A model generated the notes under the pieces. That model worked only from the letters and a program-made list of their open reading frames with translations, was not told the DNA's origin and made no database searches. Below, piece after piece: positions 21,982 to 32,566 of a stretch of DNA of 64,000 bases. A program made the position numbers and the translations under genes. The first letter of the stretch is position 1. Each line of letters begins with the position of its first letter. Source of the DNA: Linyphia triangularis (lineage: Eukaryota > Arthropoda > Arachnida > Araneae > Linyphiidae); assembly GCA_963978545.1 (NCBI GenBank), contig OZ021729.1, positions 9,906,001 to 9,970,000 on the forward strand. Reading direction: 5' to 3'.

Positions 21982-24900
21982 TTATCGCTGAACGCGATCT
22001 TTACTTCTAAGATCGTACCGGTGTGGTAAAGATGCCTGAAGGTCAGAATTATTTTTGTGATCCATTCCCTTTTCCAAGATAAATTTATCGTATCTCTTTT
22101 CTGCTAGTTTTAAACTACAGATGTGGATGCGTGTCTTAACGATTTGGGGGGATGTTAACAATTGAATGTCAAAGAGGTTTTTTGTGTGTATCTTTGTAAT
22201 CTTGTAGGGTCCTGTGAAATACTTTTTAAACTTGCCTGGGGTTTTGTAGTACACAATACTGTCAACTGTGAAATGTCTCTTGTGTGATTTACTGATAGCA
22301 TAATTTTGCTGTGTCAACTGTGCAATCTCAATGTGTTTAAAAGCCTGTTTCCTACATTCTTCTATTTGTAGCATTGTTTTCTCAACGTAATTAGGATATC
22401 CCAACCAATCTAAATTTGATTTTTTACAAACCTTCATTGTGCTGAATATAGGTTCTATTTTACGACCAAAAAATAGCTGTGAAGGGGAAAAGCTTGTCGT
22501 AGAGTGAATTGAACTGTTATACATTGCCTTATGAATATCTAATGCTGATTGTAGATCAATTTTTTGCTCTTTTAAAGCTAAGATGGTGTTCTTAATCTCT
22601 AAATTCGTGGACTCGACTTTACCGTTGCACCAAGGAGCGTAAACAGGTGTGTGTATAAGGTGTACCCCTAATAATCTGTTTAATTCGATAAAGCCCTTAG
22701 AAATGAAGTTACTACAATTGTCTGATAAAATGGTTTCTGGTACGCCGTATCTAGAAATGTACTGCATGAGACACTTAGCTATTTGTTGTGATCCAATTGA
22801 TTCTAATTTATATAGATCTAAGTATCTACTAAAATTTTCTATGATACTTAATACGTAAGCGCCACACTTGAGCGGTCCCAAAATATCCATAGATAACTGT
22901 GCTCCAATTCTATTTGGAATATGTGCAAATCCTTGCGGTTTGAATTTTTGATAGCTTCGCTTCACTCTATTGCAAGTTTCACAACTCTTAATGTAATTTG
23001 TGACATCCGAATATAACCCTTTCCAGTGAAATTTTTGCATTAAAAACTGAAACGTTTTAGCTATGCCAAAATGTGTAAAATGTGCGTTTTGAATTGCGTG
23101 AATTTGTAATGTGTCCGGTAGAACCACATTAAACATGTAGCTATCTACATCGTTTTCTGTAATTTTTCTCTTGAACATAAGTAATCCAGAATCTTCATCC
23201 ACAAAATAATTTTTAAATTTTGCCTTCAATTTGCCATTATCTTTGTGTAAAGCTTCCTTAATTTCCAGAATGTTAAGATCCCTATTTTGTTCCATAAGAA
23301 TATTAGTATCATCTAATTTATGACCCTTGTTATCAGATAAATGATGTATGATGTTTGAGCTTTTCAGCTGATTGACTACACAATTCTCCCAAGCTTGGTC
23401 TTCTTTGTTGATGTGAACGGAACCTTCGGATTGTGAAACAGTTCCAATGTTTTGGTTATACTGAGCCTGTGGTGTACTGAGTATGGTATTTACGGAATTA
23501 AGGTATGTTTTAGGTATAGTATCATCTACATTTTTAGAACCCTCTGAAAGAATTTCTTTAATTCTCGTAGTATCTGTGTCCAATGTGACCTCAATATTTG
23601 GTATATTGACCATACGTGACAAATAGTCCGGTAAAATGTTGTCAATACCTCTGATGTACTGTATGTCGAAAGAGTAATAAGCCAATTCATTTAAAATCCT
23701 TGTAATTTTATTTGACTTGTTTTGAAGTTTGGAGAAATACTGTAGTGGTCTGTGGTCAGAAAAAACAGTAAATGTGCCCCCATACAAATACTCACAGAAG
23801 TGTAAGATTGATTTATGTAAAGCAATAAGCTCAAGATAAATCGCTGGCTGCTTTTCCTCAAATTGTGAGTTCTTTTTAGAGAAATACGCAACAGGACAAA
23901 GTTTGTCACCATGATACTGAAAAAGACTGGCTCCAACTGACATTTTCGAAGCGTCACATGCGAGATAAAATTTCTCTTTAATATTGACCTGTTTTAAAAA
24001 GGGTTTGGTAAAAAATTGCCTTTGTAGATTTTGAAAAGCTACATTATGCCTTTCTGTCCAAACAAACGGTGTGTTTTTTTTTGTTAATTCCTCCAAAACA
24101 CTTGTGTAGTTAGCATAGTTCTTAATACTATCACGATAAAAATTAGTCAAACCATTGAATCGACGTAATTCCTTGATGTTTTTAGGAGTTTGGAAGCAGG
24201 TGATTTTTTGAGTGTTATATTCTGTTGGAGTGATTCCTGTTTGTGAAATTTCGTATCCCAAATATGTGATTTTCTCCCTAAAGAAATTGCATTTCTCAGC
24301 ACTTAAAGTTAAGTTGTTAGCCCTTAATCTCTCGAATACTAACTGCAGCTTATGTATCATTTCTTCAAAGCAGTTTGAAGGAATTATTACGTCATCAATA
24401 AAGAAACGAATTCCATAACTTATCAAATCTCCCAATATCTCATGTATCAAATTTTGGAATATAGATGACGCTGTGACAAAACCATAAGGTAGACGGACAA
24501 ATTTATATGTACCCCACATTGAGGCAAATCCAAACTTTTCAGAATGTTCCTCCATGCTTAACTGTAAGAATGCACTATTAAAATCAATAATGCTGTAAAA
24601 TCGGTACCCACTTAAATCTGTGACCAAATCTTTGATTTTTGGTAAGATCTGTGGTGCTTTAACAATTAAAGAATTCAAAAGACGCATATCCAAACATAAG
24701 CGAAAGCGTTTCTTATCGTCATTATTTTCTGCCTTTTTTTTGACCATAAGCACAGGTGCCAAAAAATTCGTGTTTGACTTTCGAATGATGTTGGCTTCCA
24801 AAAGAGTGTCAATTTGAATTTTTGCCTCTTCTCTTAGAAGATGGGGGATGGGATAAGGCTTACACCCAATTGCAGAATCATGTTTTAAGATTATATTAGG

Positions 24901-25836
24901 TTTTATAGCATCACAATGGCCTAAAGTTTTCATGGATTTTGAAAACACCATGTAGTTTTCCTGTAATAATTGACTCAGAATTTTGCTGTTGTTATCGTTG
25001 AGGTGACTCAAATCAAAATCGATGATGCTAAATTCCCGTTCTCTCAAATGCTTAATTTCCTCAGTAGCCGTAATCAAGTTAATCATTTGTGTGTTTGATT
25101 TTTGCGAATCATCAATTTGAAAATCTTTTTCAAAATACCCAACTTTCATCGATTTATTTAAGTGAAGAGTGTCTGGTGATTTGTTTTGAACCAATGTACT
25201 AAATTCATTATTCTTCATGTAGTTAATGGACATGCTACACTCTAGTCGATTATTAAGTTGCATAGGTGTGAAACAAATGTCCCCCTCAAAATTTTTATTT
25301 GTGTAATCCTTGCTTCTCAATTTAATGAAACTCGCTTCACCAGGCTCTAAGATGACTGCATGTGTCAAGAAAACAGAATTTGACTCCCCTTTTATGCAAA
25401 GGGTAGAGTCACAGAATTTGACTGTTGTCTTGTCTAGAAACTCCAGTTTACCCTCACGTAAGTTTACAATTACCCTATTTTCACTCAGAAACTGCATGCC
25501 TAAAATAATCTGAAATTGCTCTTGAAACCTTTCGCTTGAGACGAAAAACGTAACCTTTAGCCTTTTATTTCCCACTTTTAAAATCGTCTCAATGCAATTT
25601 GTGTATTTTAATACTGACCCTGTTATGGTCGTAATTACCACATTTGAAGCGACACATTTAGTTTTGATTTTCTGTTTTATTAACATGTAAACTTCCTTTG
25701 AGCATAAGCAGATATTTGCTCCTGTATCAAGAAGTGCTTTAAATTGTATTCCTGCGATTTCCGTTTGAATAATAGGTAAATTTGAAACATTGTAACTGTT
25801 AAAATTGTTTAAATTCTCGATTTTCAAATTTCCCAC
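21982..25836 (-). CDS. pol: Inner element pol polyprotein (PR-RT-RNase H-IN)
   Basis: About 1284 codons are uninterrupted. Domains in order: aspartic protease (L-L-D-T-G-A, around residue 36); reverse transcriptase with 'RLPYGF' and the catalytic F-I-D-D; RNase H with 'LACDASKMSVGASLF' and later 'FSDHRPLQYF'; integrase with H2C2 zinc finger ('CETCNR'), 'MDILGPL', 'LSDNCSNF' and an E 36 residues after the second D ('CNGKVEST'), i.e. DX35E; and a GPY/F-type C-terminal module ('YFTGPYKITKI'). All catalytic residues I can check are present. The nominal first codon is GTG; the frame is in fact open further upstream, overlapping the end of gag in the -1 frame, so translation as a gag-pol fusion by -1 frameshifting is likely. 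Confidence 0.92.
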   Translation of the reverse strand: MGNLKIENLNNFNSYNVSNLPIIQTEIAGIQFKALLDTGANICLCSKEVYMLIKQKIKTKCVASNVVITTITGSVLKYTNCIETILKVGNKRLKVTFFVSSERFQEQFQIILGMQFLSENRVIVNLREGKLEFLDKTTVKFCDSTLCIKGESNSVFLTHAVILEPGEASFIKLRSKDYTNKNFEGDICFTPMQLNNRLECSMSINYMKNNEFSTLVQNKSPDTLHLNKSMKVGYFEKDFQIDDSQKSNTQMINLITATEEIKHLREREFSIIDFDLSHLNDNNSKILSQLLQENYMVFSKSMKTLGHCDAIKPNIILKHDSAIGCKPYPIPHLLREEAKIQIDTLLEANIIRKSNTNFLAPVLMVKKKAENNDDKKRFRLCLDMRLLNSLIVKAPQILPKIKDLVTDLSGYRFYSIIDFNSAFLQLSMEEHSEKFGFASMWGTYKFVRLPYGFVTASSIFQNLIHEILGDLISYGIRFFIDDVIIPSNCFEEMIHKLQLVFERLRANNLTLSAEKCNFFREKITYLGYEISQTGITPTEYNTQKITCFQTPKNIKELRRFNGLTNFYRDSIKNYANYTSVLEELTKKNTPFVWTERHNVAFQNLQRQFFTKPFLKQVNIKEKFYLACDASKMSVGASLFQYHGDKLCPVAYFSKKNSQFEEKQPAIYLELIALHKSILHFCEYLYGGTFTVFSDHRPLQYFSKLQNKSNKITRILNELAYYSFDIQYIRGIDNILPDYLSRMVNIPNIEVTLDTDTTRIKEILSEGSKNVDDTIPKTYLNSVNTILSTPQAQYNQNIGTVSQSEGSVHINKEDQAWENCVVNQLKSSNIIHHLSDNKGHKLDDTNILMEQNRDLNILEIKEALHKDNGKLKAKFKNYFVDEDSGLLMFKRKITENDVDSYMFNVVLPDTLQIHAIQNAHFTHFGIAKTFQFLMQKFHWKGLYSDVTNYIKSCETCNRVKRSYQKFKPQGFAHIPNRIGAQLSMDILGPLKCGAYVLSIIENFSRYLDLYKLESIGSQQIAKCLMQYISRYGVPETILSDNCSNFISKGFIELNRLLGVHLIHTPVYAPWCNGKVESTNLEIKNTILALKEQKIDLQSALDIHKAMYNSSIHSTTSFSPSQLFFGRKIEPIFSTMKVCKKSNLDWLGYPNYVEKTMLQIEECRKQAFKHIEIAQLTQQNYAISKSHKRHFTVDSIVYYKTPGKFKKYFTGPYKITKIHTKNLFDIQLLTSPQIVKTRIHICSLKLAEKRYDKFILEKGMDHKNNSDLQASLPHRYDLRSKDRVQR

Positions 25837-25886
25837 CTGTAATTGTCTGGGTATACCTGCACTTCTGGTTTGATCTGAGCAACTGT

Positions 25887-27044
25887 TTAAGTGTTCTCCA
25901 TGTCCCCCTGTGCTATGTCTAAAAAATGATTTGAAGCTTGTGAATTATTGTTACCATGTGAATTATATCTACCTCTGCTTTGATTATTGTAGTAATAATT
26001 ACCACGATTTTGTCTGTTCTGTCCCCTGACGTGCTGATTCGGATTTCTGAAGTACCTGTTTTGTGATATGTTACCTCTATTACCACCCCGTTGACCTGAA
26101 TAACCGCCTCTCGCATTTTGGGTGTTCGGATATTGCTGGTTATGTCTATTTTGTTGTGGTATGTTAATCATACTCTTAAATGCCTCACATTCCGTTGAAA
26201 AATGATCCCCCGACACTCCACATAAATAACACTGCATCGCTTGTACTTGCCCAGGAGGGTTTTGAGTAGTTGTTTGCATGCGATTGATTTGTTGTAACTG
26301 CTGCTCTTCTGATTGTGAGAAGGAGTTTTCCACCTTTAATGCATTAATTTTACATCTCGCAACCGTGTCAAGCGCCATTTGAGAATTTTTTGCTATTTCA
26401 ATAGCTTGTTCGAATGATTTCGGGTTCAATTTTAGTACGTCTCGTTGAATTTCTGGTAGAAGCGCCCCTACGAATTTTGAGAGTCTAAGCTTGTCAATTA
26501 CCGCTTTCGTATCTTGCGAGATTTCCGTTTGCGAGGTGCCCAAATATTTATTCGAAGCCACGACAAGTCTATGTGCAAACATTTTGACTGATTCATTTTC
26601 TCTCATGTGACAGTTGGAGAAATCTAATTGGCACTGTCCCACATCTAATTCGTCCCGGAAAAAGTCCATGATTTTATCCCTAACCAGATCATAATTTTGG
26701 GAATTCATCAATTCTCTGTCTGACATAAGGTAGCGAAGCGCGTTCCCCCGTAATTTCGATTTCAATATCGTGAGTTTCTCGGAGTCTTTCCACTTTGCCA
26801 GTAAAGCCACTTCGTCAAATTGTCGAAAAAAAAATTTCGTCTCATCTTTATTGCCCTCATAATTTGCGGTTAATAAAGCTAAACCATTTATTCTGTTAGC
26901 GCTCTCCATTTCAATGTTTTCCTGTGCCATTTTTTTATTAATTTGACTTCCGCTCGCACGCTGTTTAATTGTCTCGGCTCTGACTATATTAGCTGTAGTT
27001 GACCTCGTTTTGAAATTTGAAAGCGTCCTATTTCCACGAACCAT
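25887..27044 (-). CDS. gag: Inner element Gag polyprotein
   Basis: 385 codons from the ATG at 27042-27044; a longer frame starts only at a TTG. A capsid-like helical region fills the first two-thirds, with 'FFRQFDEVALLAKW' typical of Gypsy/retrotransposon gag. There is one zinc knuckle, C-Y-L-C...H-F-S-T-E-C, with five instead of four residues between the second Cys and the His. A Gly/Arg/Asn-rich RNA-binding tail follows. Gag would assemble the particle and bind genomic RNA in the cytoplasm. It ends at TAA 25887-25889; pol overlaps in the -1 frame. Confidence 0.88.
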   Translation of the reverse strand: MVRGNRTLSNFKTRSTTANIVRAETIKQRASGSQINKKMAQENIEMESANRINGLALLTANYEGNKDETKFFFRQFDEVALLAKWKDSEKLTILKSKLRGNALRYLMSDRELMNSQNYDLVRDKIMDFFRDELDVGQCQLDFSNCHMRENESVKMFAHRLVVASNKYLGTSQTEISQDTKAVIDKLRLSKFVGALLPEIQRDVLKLNPKSFEQAIEIAKNSQMALDTVARCKINALKVENSFSQSEEQQLQQINRMQTTTQNPPGQVQAMQCYLCGVSGDHFSTECEAFKSMINIPQQNRHNQQYPNTQNARGGYSGQRGGNRGNISQNRYFRNPNQHVRGQNRQNRGNYYYNNQSRGRYNSHGNNNSQASNHFLDIAQGDMENT

Positions 27045-27137
27045 ATTCAATTATAAAAACAATTTCGCAAATCACTATCATTCTAATTTTACTTTCCATC
27101 AAATACCACTTATTCACTGAACAATATGCATTTCAAA

Positions 27138-27154
27138 CTGAGTCCAAGGCACCA
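27138..27154 (-). other. Putative primer-binding site of the inner retrotransposon
   Basis: On the minus strand TGGTGCCTTGGACTCAG lies 6 nt downstream of the 5' LTR. The TGG start is as expected for pairing with a tRNA 3' CCA end. The cognate tRNA is not identified. Confidence 0.45.
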
Positions 27155-27160
27155 TTTATA

Positions 27161-27823
27161 TGCCGTGAGTATAGTGGTTAATTAACAAACGTCAGAATTA
27201 ATCTAAAGGAACTTAATTTCGTGCATAAGTTAAAGCGTTGCAATAACTCAAAGTCGTAACTTGAAATGATATTTATTCATGAACAATAGGTATTTAGGCA
27301 ACACATTTCCTCAAAGCACGCTTAGTTAAGTCAGTGCTGACATCCATATATTAAAAGCAAAATATAATATATCATAAAGATATCATAGAACAACTAATAA
27401 ATCATATTGACACTTTTGATTACTATACAGTATAAAAACTGGCTGAGCATTTGAATCAAGAAATTTCACTTACTGGCATATCAGGGTCAGGAAAATGGCA
27501 AACTCATGTGCACGTCATTGCGTCCGATAAAAGTGCATCTCTCACTCAGGCATCACCGCTTGACCGACTTGCTATCTCCCCAATTTTCTTCTGTCTCTCA
27601 CGATCCCCCTCATAATTACATCAAAACTTCTCTCTCTACGCCATTGGAGCGGCTCGAATCCTTTATGGAATCGCCAACTCTTATTTGACCAATTGGCCAA
27701 ACCCCTGTTTAAATATTCCCCCAAAAGCTTCGGACAGAAACTTAAGGGGCTATGCACTTGTTGCAGTTTTAAACAGACCCCTTAATACAATTTGTAAAAT
27801 GTCTGTTTATATACAGCATGACA
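27161..27823 (-). repeat. 5' LTR of the inner retrotransposon
   Basis: 663 bp, matching 18969-19631 with one difference noted. It supplies the minus-strand promoter; TATATAAA lies near 27800-27810. It abuts the target duplication at 27824-27828. Confidence 0.92.
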
Positions 27824-28646
27824 ATTCTTCCACGAAATGATCCTTCACTTCGTTAGGCACACGACGCTTCAACTGGTCCACCACCATAAGACCCAAAAGT
27901 TGTTCGTAAGTAGTTATTTCTAAGCCAGTCACCCATTCTTGACAGTAATTGTGGAGTTCATATGCAAAGTCACTCCATGTAGATTCTGCATTTTTTTGGT
28001 GTCGAACAAACATCTGCCTAAATCTCTCTGGACTTAACTTAAATCTCTTAAGAAGCAGCTTTTTAACATGGTCATATTCTTTTGCCAATTCAGATGGCTC
28101 ACGGGCAATCAATTGGGTTATGTCAGATGGTAACAGTCCTATCAGATGAGATACCCAATCCGTCGATGGGATTCCAGCCCATTCTGCTTGCCTTTCGAAG
28201 AGTAACAAATACAGACTGATGTCGGTTTGTTTATCATCAAACTTTTGCATGAGGTGTCGAAGCTCAACTCTTGATCTTTGTGGATCATTTTGCATAACTA
28301 TAGGTCCTCTTTCCGATTCCAACTGGAGTTTTTGCAACTCGTGTTCTTGTTGTAGTTTTATTCTTTCTTGTTCTTGTTCAAACTTTTCTTTTTCAAGTTC
28401 ACGTTGCAATTTCAGTCTTTCCTGTTCTTGTTCGAATCTTTCTTTTTGTAGTTCTGCTTCCTCACGTTCTTTCCTACTCTCCATTATTACAATTATCTGT
28501 TCCTTAACGTAATCTTCGTCATAATTAACACTTGTAGTGATTAATTTCTTAAGATCTACCAGTTTAAGACCAGGTGTTACTCTTTCACCTAACTCTTCTG
28601 CTAACACCCTCAAATCTTCTTTCTTAGCACGACCCAAAAAAGACAT
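27824..28646 (-). pseudogene. gag: Outer element gag, N-terminal part, interrupted by the inner element
   Basis: Starts at the ATG at 28644-28646; the longer frame begins with a GTG. About 45 residues of helical domain are followed by a long charged coiled coil with repeated 'EQER(L/I)KLQ' units (roughly residues 70-120). Then comes a capsid region related to the SCAN domain ('FRQMFVRHQK...WSDFAYELHNYCQEWV...LLGLMVVDQL'). SCAN is known to derive from Gmr1-like Gypsy capsids, which agrees with the pol gene order. The frame is cut by the inner LTR after 'HFVEE' and resumes in phase at 18968. Confidence 0.85.
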
Positions 28647-30386
28647 TTTTAAATGTAATAATTTACTAGAGAATTTATATTCTTCACCTAACACAGAACA
28701 CCCTCAAATTTATAATTATTCTTGTAAATATAATATAAATTTTATACCCCTTAATCACTACAAAATATTCAATTATGAAAATTTATCATAGAATAGGAAC
28801 ATAAATGTTTTAAAAAGAATTCAACATTTTTACCACTTAATTTCAGCAATTGCAATTTTTAAAACTCAAATCAAATTAATTGCATCTAATTTAAGTATAT
28901 AGCAATCACATTTTTAAAAGAGAACATGAAATAAAATATTCAGAAATAAATTTCAGATCAAGAACAAAAAATATCTAGAACTAGACTTCACTTAAAACCA
29001 ACTCTTTTACAACTTGTAACTAAATTTAGATTCAAATTACTTTTGTTTTTAGTAATTTCCAATTCTTCGAAACGTTAGCACAAACCCAAAGCATTTGTTA
29101 TAACTGGTACCTAAATAAGTGTTCTTGTTACAAGAATCTTACCAGATATTATATTATGGTATATATATAATTATAGTAGCACAAATAATCAAATATAGAA
29201 TTAAATTCATACCATGTTAAAAGAAGACCTTCAAAAGATATAAATTCAAATACTATCATTATTTAAATGCATGTACCAGATACTAAACAAAACTAGTTTT
29301 AAATAAATTTCAAAGAACTTAAAATCAACTATGAAGCTGAAAATCATAAAATACAATTATTTTCACTTTAATTGTAATTATATCCGAGGGCCGGATAATT
29401 CCTTTTATTTTCTTCACCAGAAAATGGACTTGCTCCACCACCAGTTTTAAAATCACTCTTGATCTACGACGAGTAAATAATTATAACTCACGTCAGATGA
29501 GGCAAATTAATCACTTGAATACTGCACACAAATGATATATGTACACACTCCACAAGTAATCATTACATTATTTTCATTTGAAATATTGCACACAAATGAA
29601 ACTAGAACCTTGCTCGGAACCGAAACTAAACACCTCTTGAATAACTCAAGCACTAAATACCAACCACAAATTAGCACTTTCGATAAATTACACTTGAATT
29701 ACAAACATTGAAACTCGCAACGTATCACCAATCTTGAAGTATTGCACTCCATTTAATCACTTTGAAAACAGAACTTATGATTCACGAAGCACTAAACACG
29801 AACACCATTCTTGAATCAAAACACAACAAAATCTTCAGGATGAAGTACCCTTTTCTCTTCTCAGGACAGGATGTCACTGGCGATCTTCAGGACGAAGAAA
29901 AATTATAAATCTGGACGGATGTCCATCAAAATCTGTAGAAACAGAACTTGTCATTCACTAATGCTGACAACGAAACATAAACACCACTCTTAAAAGAAAA
30001 AAAAAACACAATATCTTCAGGGTGAAGGGGGTTCTTCTTTTCTCAGGACAGGATGTCACTGGTGATCTTCAGGACGAAGAAAAATTATCAATCTGGACGG
30101 ATGTCCATCAAAATCTGTAGACCGGATGTCCACACTGAATCGAGGCTTTTCAGTTAATTTAATAAGCAAATTGCAATGCTTACCATTCTACACGACGAGT
30201 GTCCATACTCGGACATTTATAGGTTTCAGCAAACACAAGAAATATATAAGCAAGGCTTGCTTAATATTCCACACGATGGATGTCCATCAGGTACTCTTCG
30301 CGCCAAAATAACGGTCGTTATTCATTTCGTCGTTAAAATAAAACTTACAGTTCTTTTTCAAAACAACGGTTGTTTCAGGTTCAAAA
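28647..30386 (-). other. 5' leader region of the outer retrotransposon
   Basis: A 1.7-kb AT-rich leader between the primer-binding site and gag. It contains the tandem duplication at 29771-30120. I see no ORF with motifs; the plus-strand ORFs near 30126-30433 run into the LTR and are chance. Confidence 0.5.
29771..30120 (-). repeat. Two-unit tandem repeat (period about 173 bp) in the outer element's leader
   Basis: 'gaactt(a/g)t(g/c)attcac' begins at 29771 and 29944. Both units share 'ctcaggacaggatgtcactgg', 'gatcttcaggacgaag' and 'ctggacggatgtccatcaaa'. Repeated leaders are common in LTR elements and may contain packaging or regulatory signals. Confidence 0.75.
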
Positions 30387-30404
30387 ATCGCACCGCTGGA
30401 ACCA
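30387..30404 (-). other. Putative primer-binding site of the outer retrotransposon
   Basis: On the minus strand TGGTTCCAGCGGTGCGAT begins 8 nt downstream of the 5' LTR. The TGG start fits a tRNA CCA end; the tRNA is not identified. Confidence 0.45.
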
Positions 30405-30412
30405 ATCTTAGC

Positions 30413-30645
30413 TGTGGTATCGTGGTCGAGTAAAAATTTCATTTTGAACGAAAACAAAACACATTTATTTTAAGAACTTCACAAGGAGCAGGTGTTAGTG
30501 TTCCATTTTTTGAATCGTCTGGTCTCTCTCGTCTCTCATAGGAGACTAATCAAAAAAACAACATAACAAAATACAATCTTCAAATAACTGTTTTGTGGCG
30601 CCCTCTATATTTTACAACAGCAATTAACAATTACAATACGTTACA
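30413..30645 (-). repeat. 5' LTR of the outer retrotransposon
   Basis: 233 bp, matching 16034-16266 without a difference that I could see, with TG...CA ends. It is followed by the target duplication AGAG at 30646-30649. Confidence 0.9.
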
Positions 30646-30668
30646 AGAGCATACTGAATTAAGTTATA

Positions 30669-31443
30669 CTAGGGGACTTCGCCCCCTGCTCGCTAACGCT
30701 CGCCAACCCCCAAACACCTCGCTGCGCTCGGATTGAGCGGCTTTGCCGCTCGAATTTGTGGTTAAAACATCTTGCTGCGCTCGAATAGATTTGCCAGCCA
30801 TAAAAAATGTAACCAAATTTTTATAAATTTAATGTAAGGCCTAATAGAGAAAACACCCAAATTGCAAGTTTCATAATAGAAAGTTAAATATACTATCCGC
30901 CAACATTCTGACTTAAAACTTCATTAGTTATGCCCTTACATTGAAGTCCCAATATCTTTTATTTATTCTGATAAGTCGCCCCGTTAGAGAACGACGTCCA
31001 ACGCGAGGCATTTTCTGGATAGAAATACTTCAAAATAATAATTACTCTAATACAAAAATGCTTCAGAAAAACAGAAAAAATCAACTTTGAAACGAAGAGT
31101 TTAAAAAGAGCTTTAAAATTAGCAACGGGTTTGTTGTTTACATACGTAAGGATAGCTTTAAAATTAGCAACGGTTGGTTGGTTGAACTCCCGAGCAGCGG
31201 GTTTGTTTACTTAAGGATGTTGCCATTCTTATATTCAAAATCATTGAGGCTTTGTAGTAGCTTAATGATGAAAAATATTGAAATTTAACTAATTAATAAA
31301 GTGTTAATAAATTATTTTGGCACGTTTTGGCAAATCTACAGCTTATTTCCTTTAAAATGACACCTTGATCATTGAAATTGGTTGTGTAGTTTAGGCGGAC
31401 GGACTAACCCCAAAAAACGTATTGCCTATTTAAATATATAGAT
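30669..31443 (+). mobile_element. Repeat with ACTAG...TATATAGAT ends
   Basis: Starts 'actaggggacttcgccccct' followed by CG-rich short words ('gctcgctaacgctcgcc', 'cgctgcgctcg') and ends 'aaatatatagatta'. The same outline (ACTAG start with 'tgcgct', TATATAGA end) frames the satellite block at 43.68-56.70 kb, suggesting one superfamily. No coding frame; class unassigned. Confidence 0.45.
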
Positions 31444-32401
31444 TACAAAGTCAAGAAAAAAAAAATTTGGAAAATGAGGTTTCAATTTAAAAAATTATAA
31501 CTTTTATGAAATCGTATCGAATTGTCCCCTCATAAAAATTAAGATTTTGTTCAGTTTCCATGTCAAATTCTTTTCTCTGCCAACATAACCTAATTCATCA
31601 CAGTATGCTTTTTAAGATTTATATAGCATACTGTAGAGAAAGAGTTTATTCTACCGAGGAAAATAAGAAAATTTTATCCTTAACAACACAAGTTAGTTTG
31701 TAATAGCAAACAGGGGCAAATGGTTACTTAGTTTTAAAGGGGCTTGTAACACCAGAAATTATCGATACAAATATCCATTCCATTTCTAAAAGCTATATAA
31801 ATGTATTGCTTTATTAGTTTATTCTTAGGTTGAGAGTTAGACCGAAGAGCCTCAAATATTCATGAAAAGAGCAGTGGTCTGTCGACCGTTGAACTAGTTA
31901 AAAGGTAATTGCAAAAAGCAGTACTTGGACATATTTATATTTTTAGTAAAGTACAAAAGTACAGCAAGAGAAGTAGCTTTCATCTAATTTATAAAAGAAA
32001 AATCTGATAAAATATTACTTTATGTATTTAACGATATAAAAACTCAAAACTTTTAGATCTTTTTCTGAAAAATGAACAAAACAGTGATTGGTAAGATAAG
32101 AAAACTAGTTTTTAAAATACATAAATATCTTTATTAAAGATAAAATAGATTTGTTAAAGACATATTTTGTGCACAAATGCATGTAAATGACTAGAAATCA
32201 ATAACCTTGTCAGATAATAAGATCCATAGATATTAACCACGATGATATTCGTATTTGTAAATAGTTGCAATCACATGCTGTAATTTTTAAAGCTGTGTGT
32301 AGGAAAATATAACTAGATGCATCTAGATTTGTGTCAAAGGCAAGAACCAAATGTATGTGTGGGCAAGTCATCAAATTTACGACACACATGGCACTTTTCT
32401 T
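31444..32401. other. 3' flank / 3' UTR region of LZTFL1, no other gene recognised
   Basis: AT-rich sequence downstream of the LZTFL1 stop on the minus strand. A TTTATT at 32130-32135 is an AATAAA on the gene's strand. Nothing else supported. Confidence 0.45.
32130..32135 (-). terminator. Possible LZTFL1 polyadenylation signal
   Basis: AATAAA on the minus strand about 270 nt beyond the stop codon. AT-rich DNA makes chance hexamers common, so this is only a candidate. Confidence 0.35.
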
Positions 32402-32429
32402 CTAATCTTCATCATTTGTTTCTTCGTAC
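32402..32429 (-). CDS. LZTFL1: LZTFL1 terminal coding exon
   Basis: The acceptor 'tttcag' precedes 32429. Spliced to the AA left over from the exon at 34419-34522, the frame reads K-Y-E-E-T-N-D-E-D and a TAG at 32402-32404. Human LZTFL1 ends in a Q-Y-E-P-E-D tail, so both the splice phase and the acidic C-terminus fit. The exon was too short to show as an ORF. Reading through the previous donor instead would give K-Y-A-stop, a possible but poorer ending. Confidence 0.85.
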
Positions 32430-32566
32430 CTGAAATTAATTAGATAAAATTAAATATTGATCTAATTAACTTGAATGTGCAAGATCATAAACATTTTATT
32501 AATAGGATATTCTCAGTTCTACTGAAGTGCTATAAAAATTGGTCATCTCATACTTAAGAGGAAGCC

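Larger units (their letters stand above)
18969..27823 (-). mobile_element. Inner Ty3/Gypsy LTR retrotransposon, 8.86 kb, inserted in the outer element's gag
   Basis: LTRs of 663 bp at 18969-19631 and 27161-27823 differ at one site that I noticed (G/C near 19451 and 27643). The 5-bp target duplication is ATTCT. On the minus strand: primer-binding-like site, gag, pol (PR-RT-RH-IN, standard Gypsy order), then a 2.35-kb non-coding or degraded tract and a polypurine tract. Gag and pol frames are full length with no stop, so this copy may be competent. It is younger than the outer element by position and about as young by LTR identity. Confidence 0.93.
16034..30645 (-). mobile_element. Outer LTR retrotransposon, Gmr1-like Ty3/Gypsy (about 5.75 kb without its insertion)
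   Basis: Two 233-bp LTRs that look identical by eye lie at 16034-16266 and 30413-30645, flanked by the target duplication AGAG (16030-16033, 30646-30649). Coding is on the minus strand: gag with a coiled-coil N-terminus and SCAN-like capsid region, zinc knuckle, aspartic protease, integrase, then an RT/RNase H remnant. Integrase upstream of RT is the gene order of the Gmr1 group and differs from standard Gypsy. Gag is split by an 8.86-kb element at 18969-27823. Most of RT and part of RNase H are deleted and the integrase has an in-frame stop, so the copy is defective despite young LTRs; it probably moved in trans. Confidence 0.88.
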
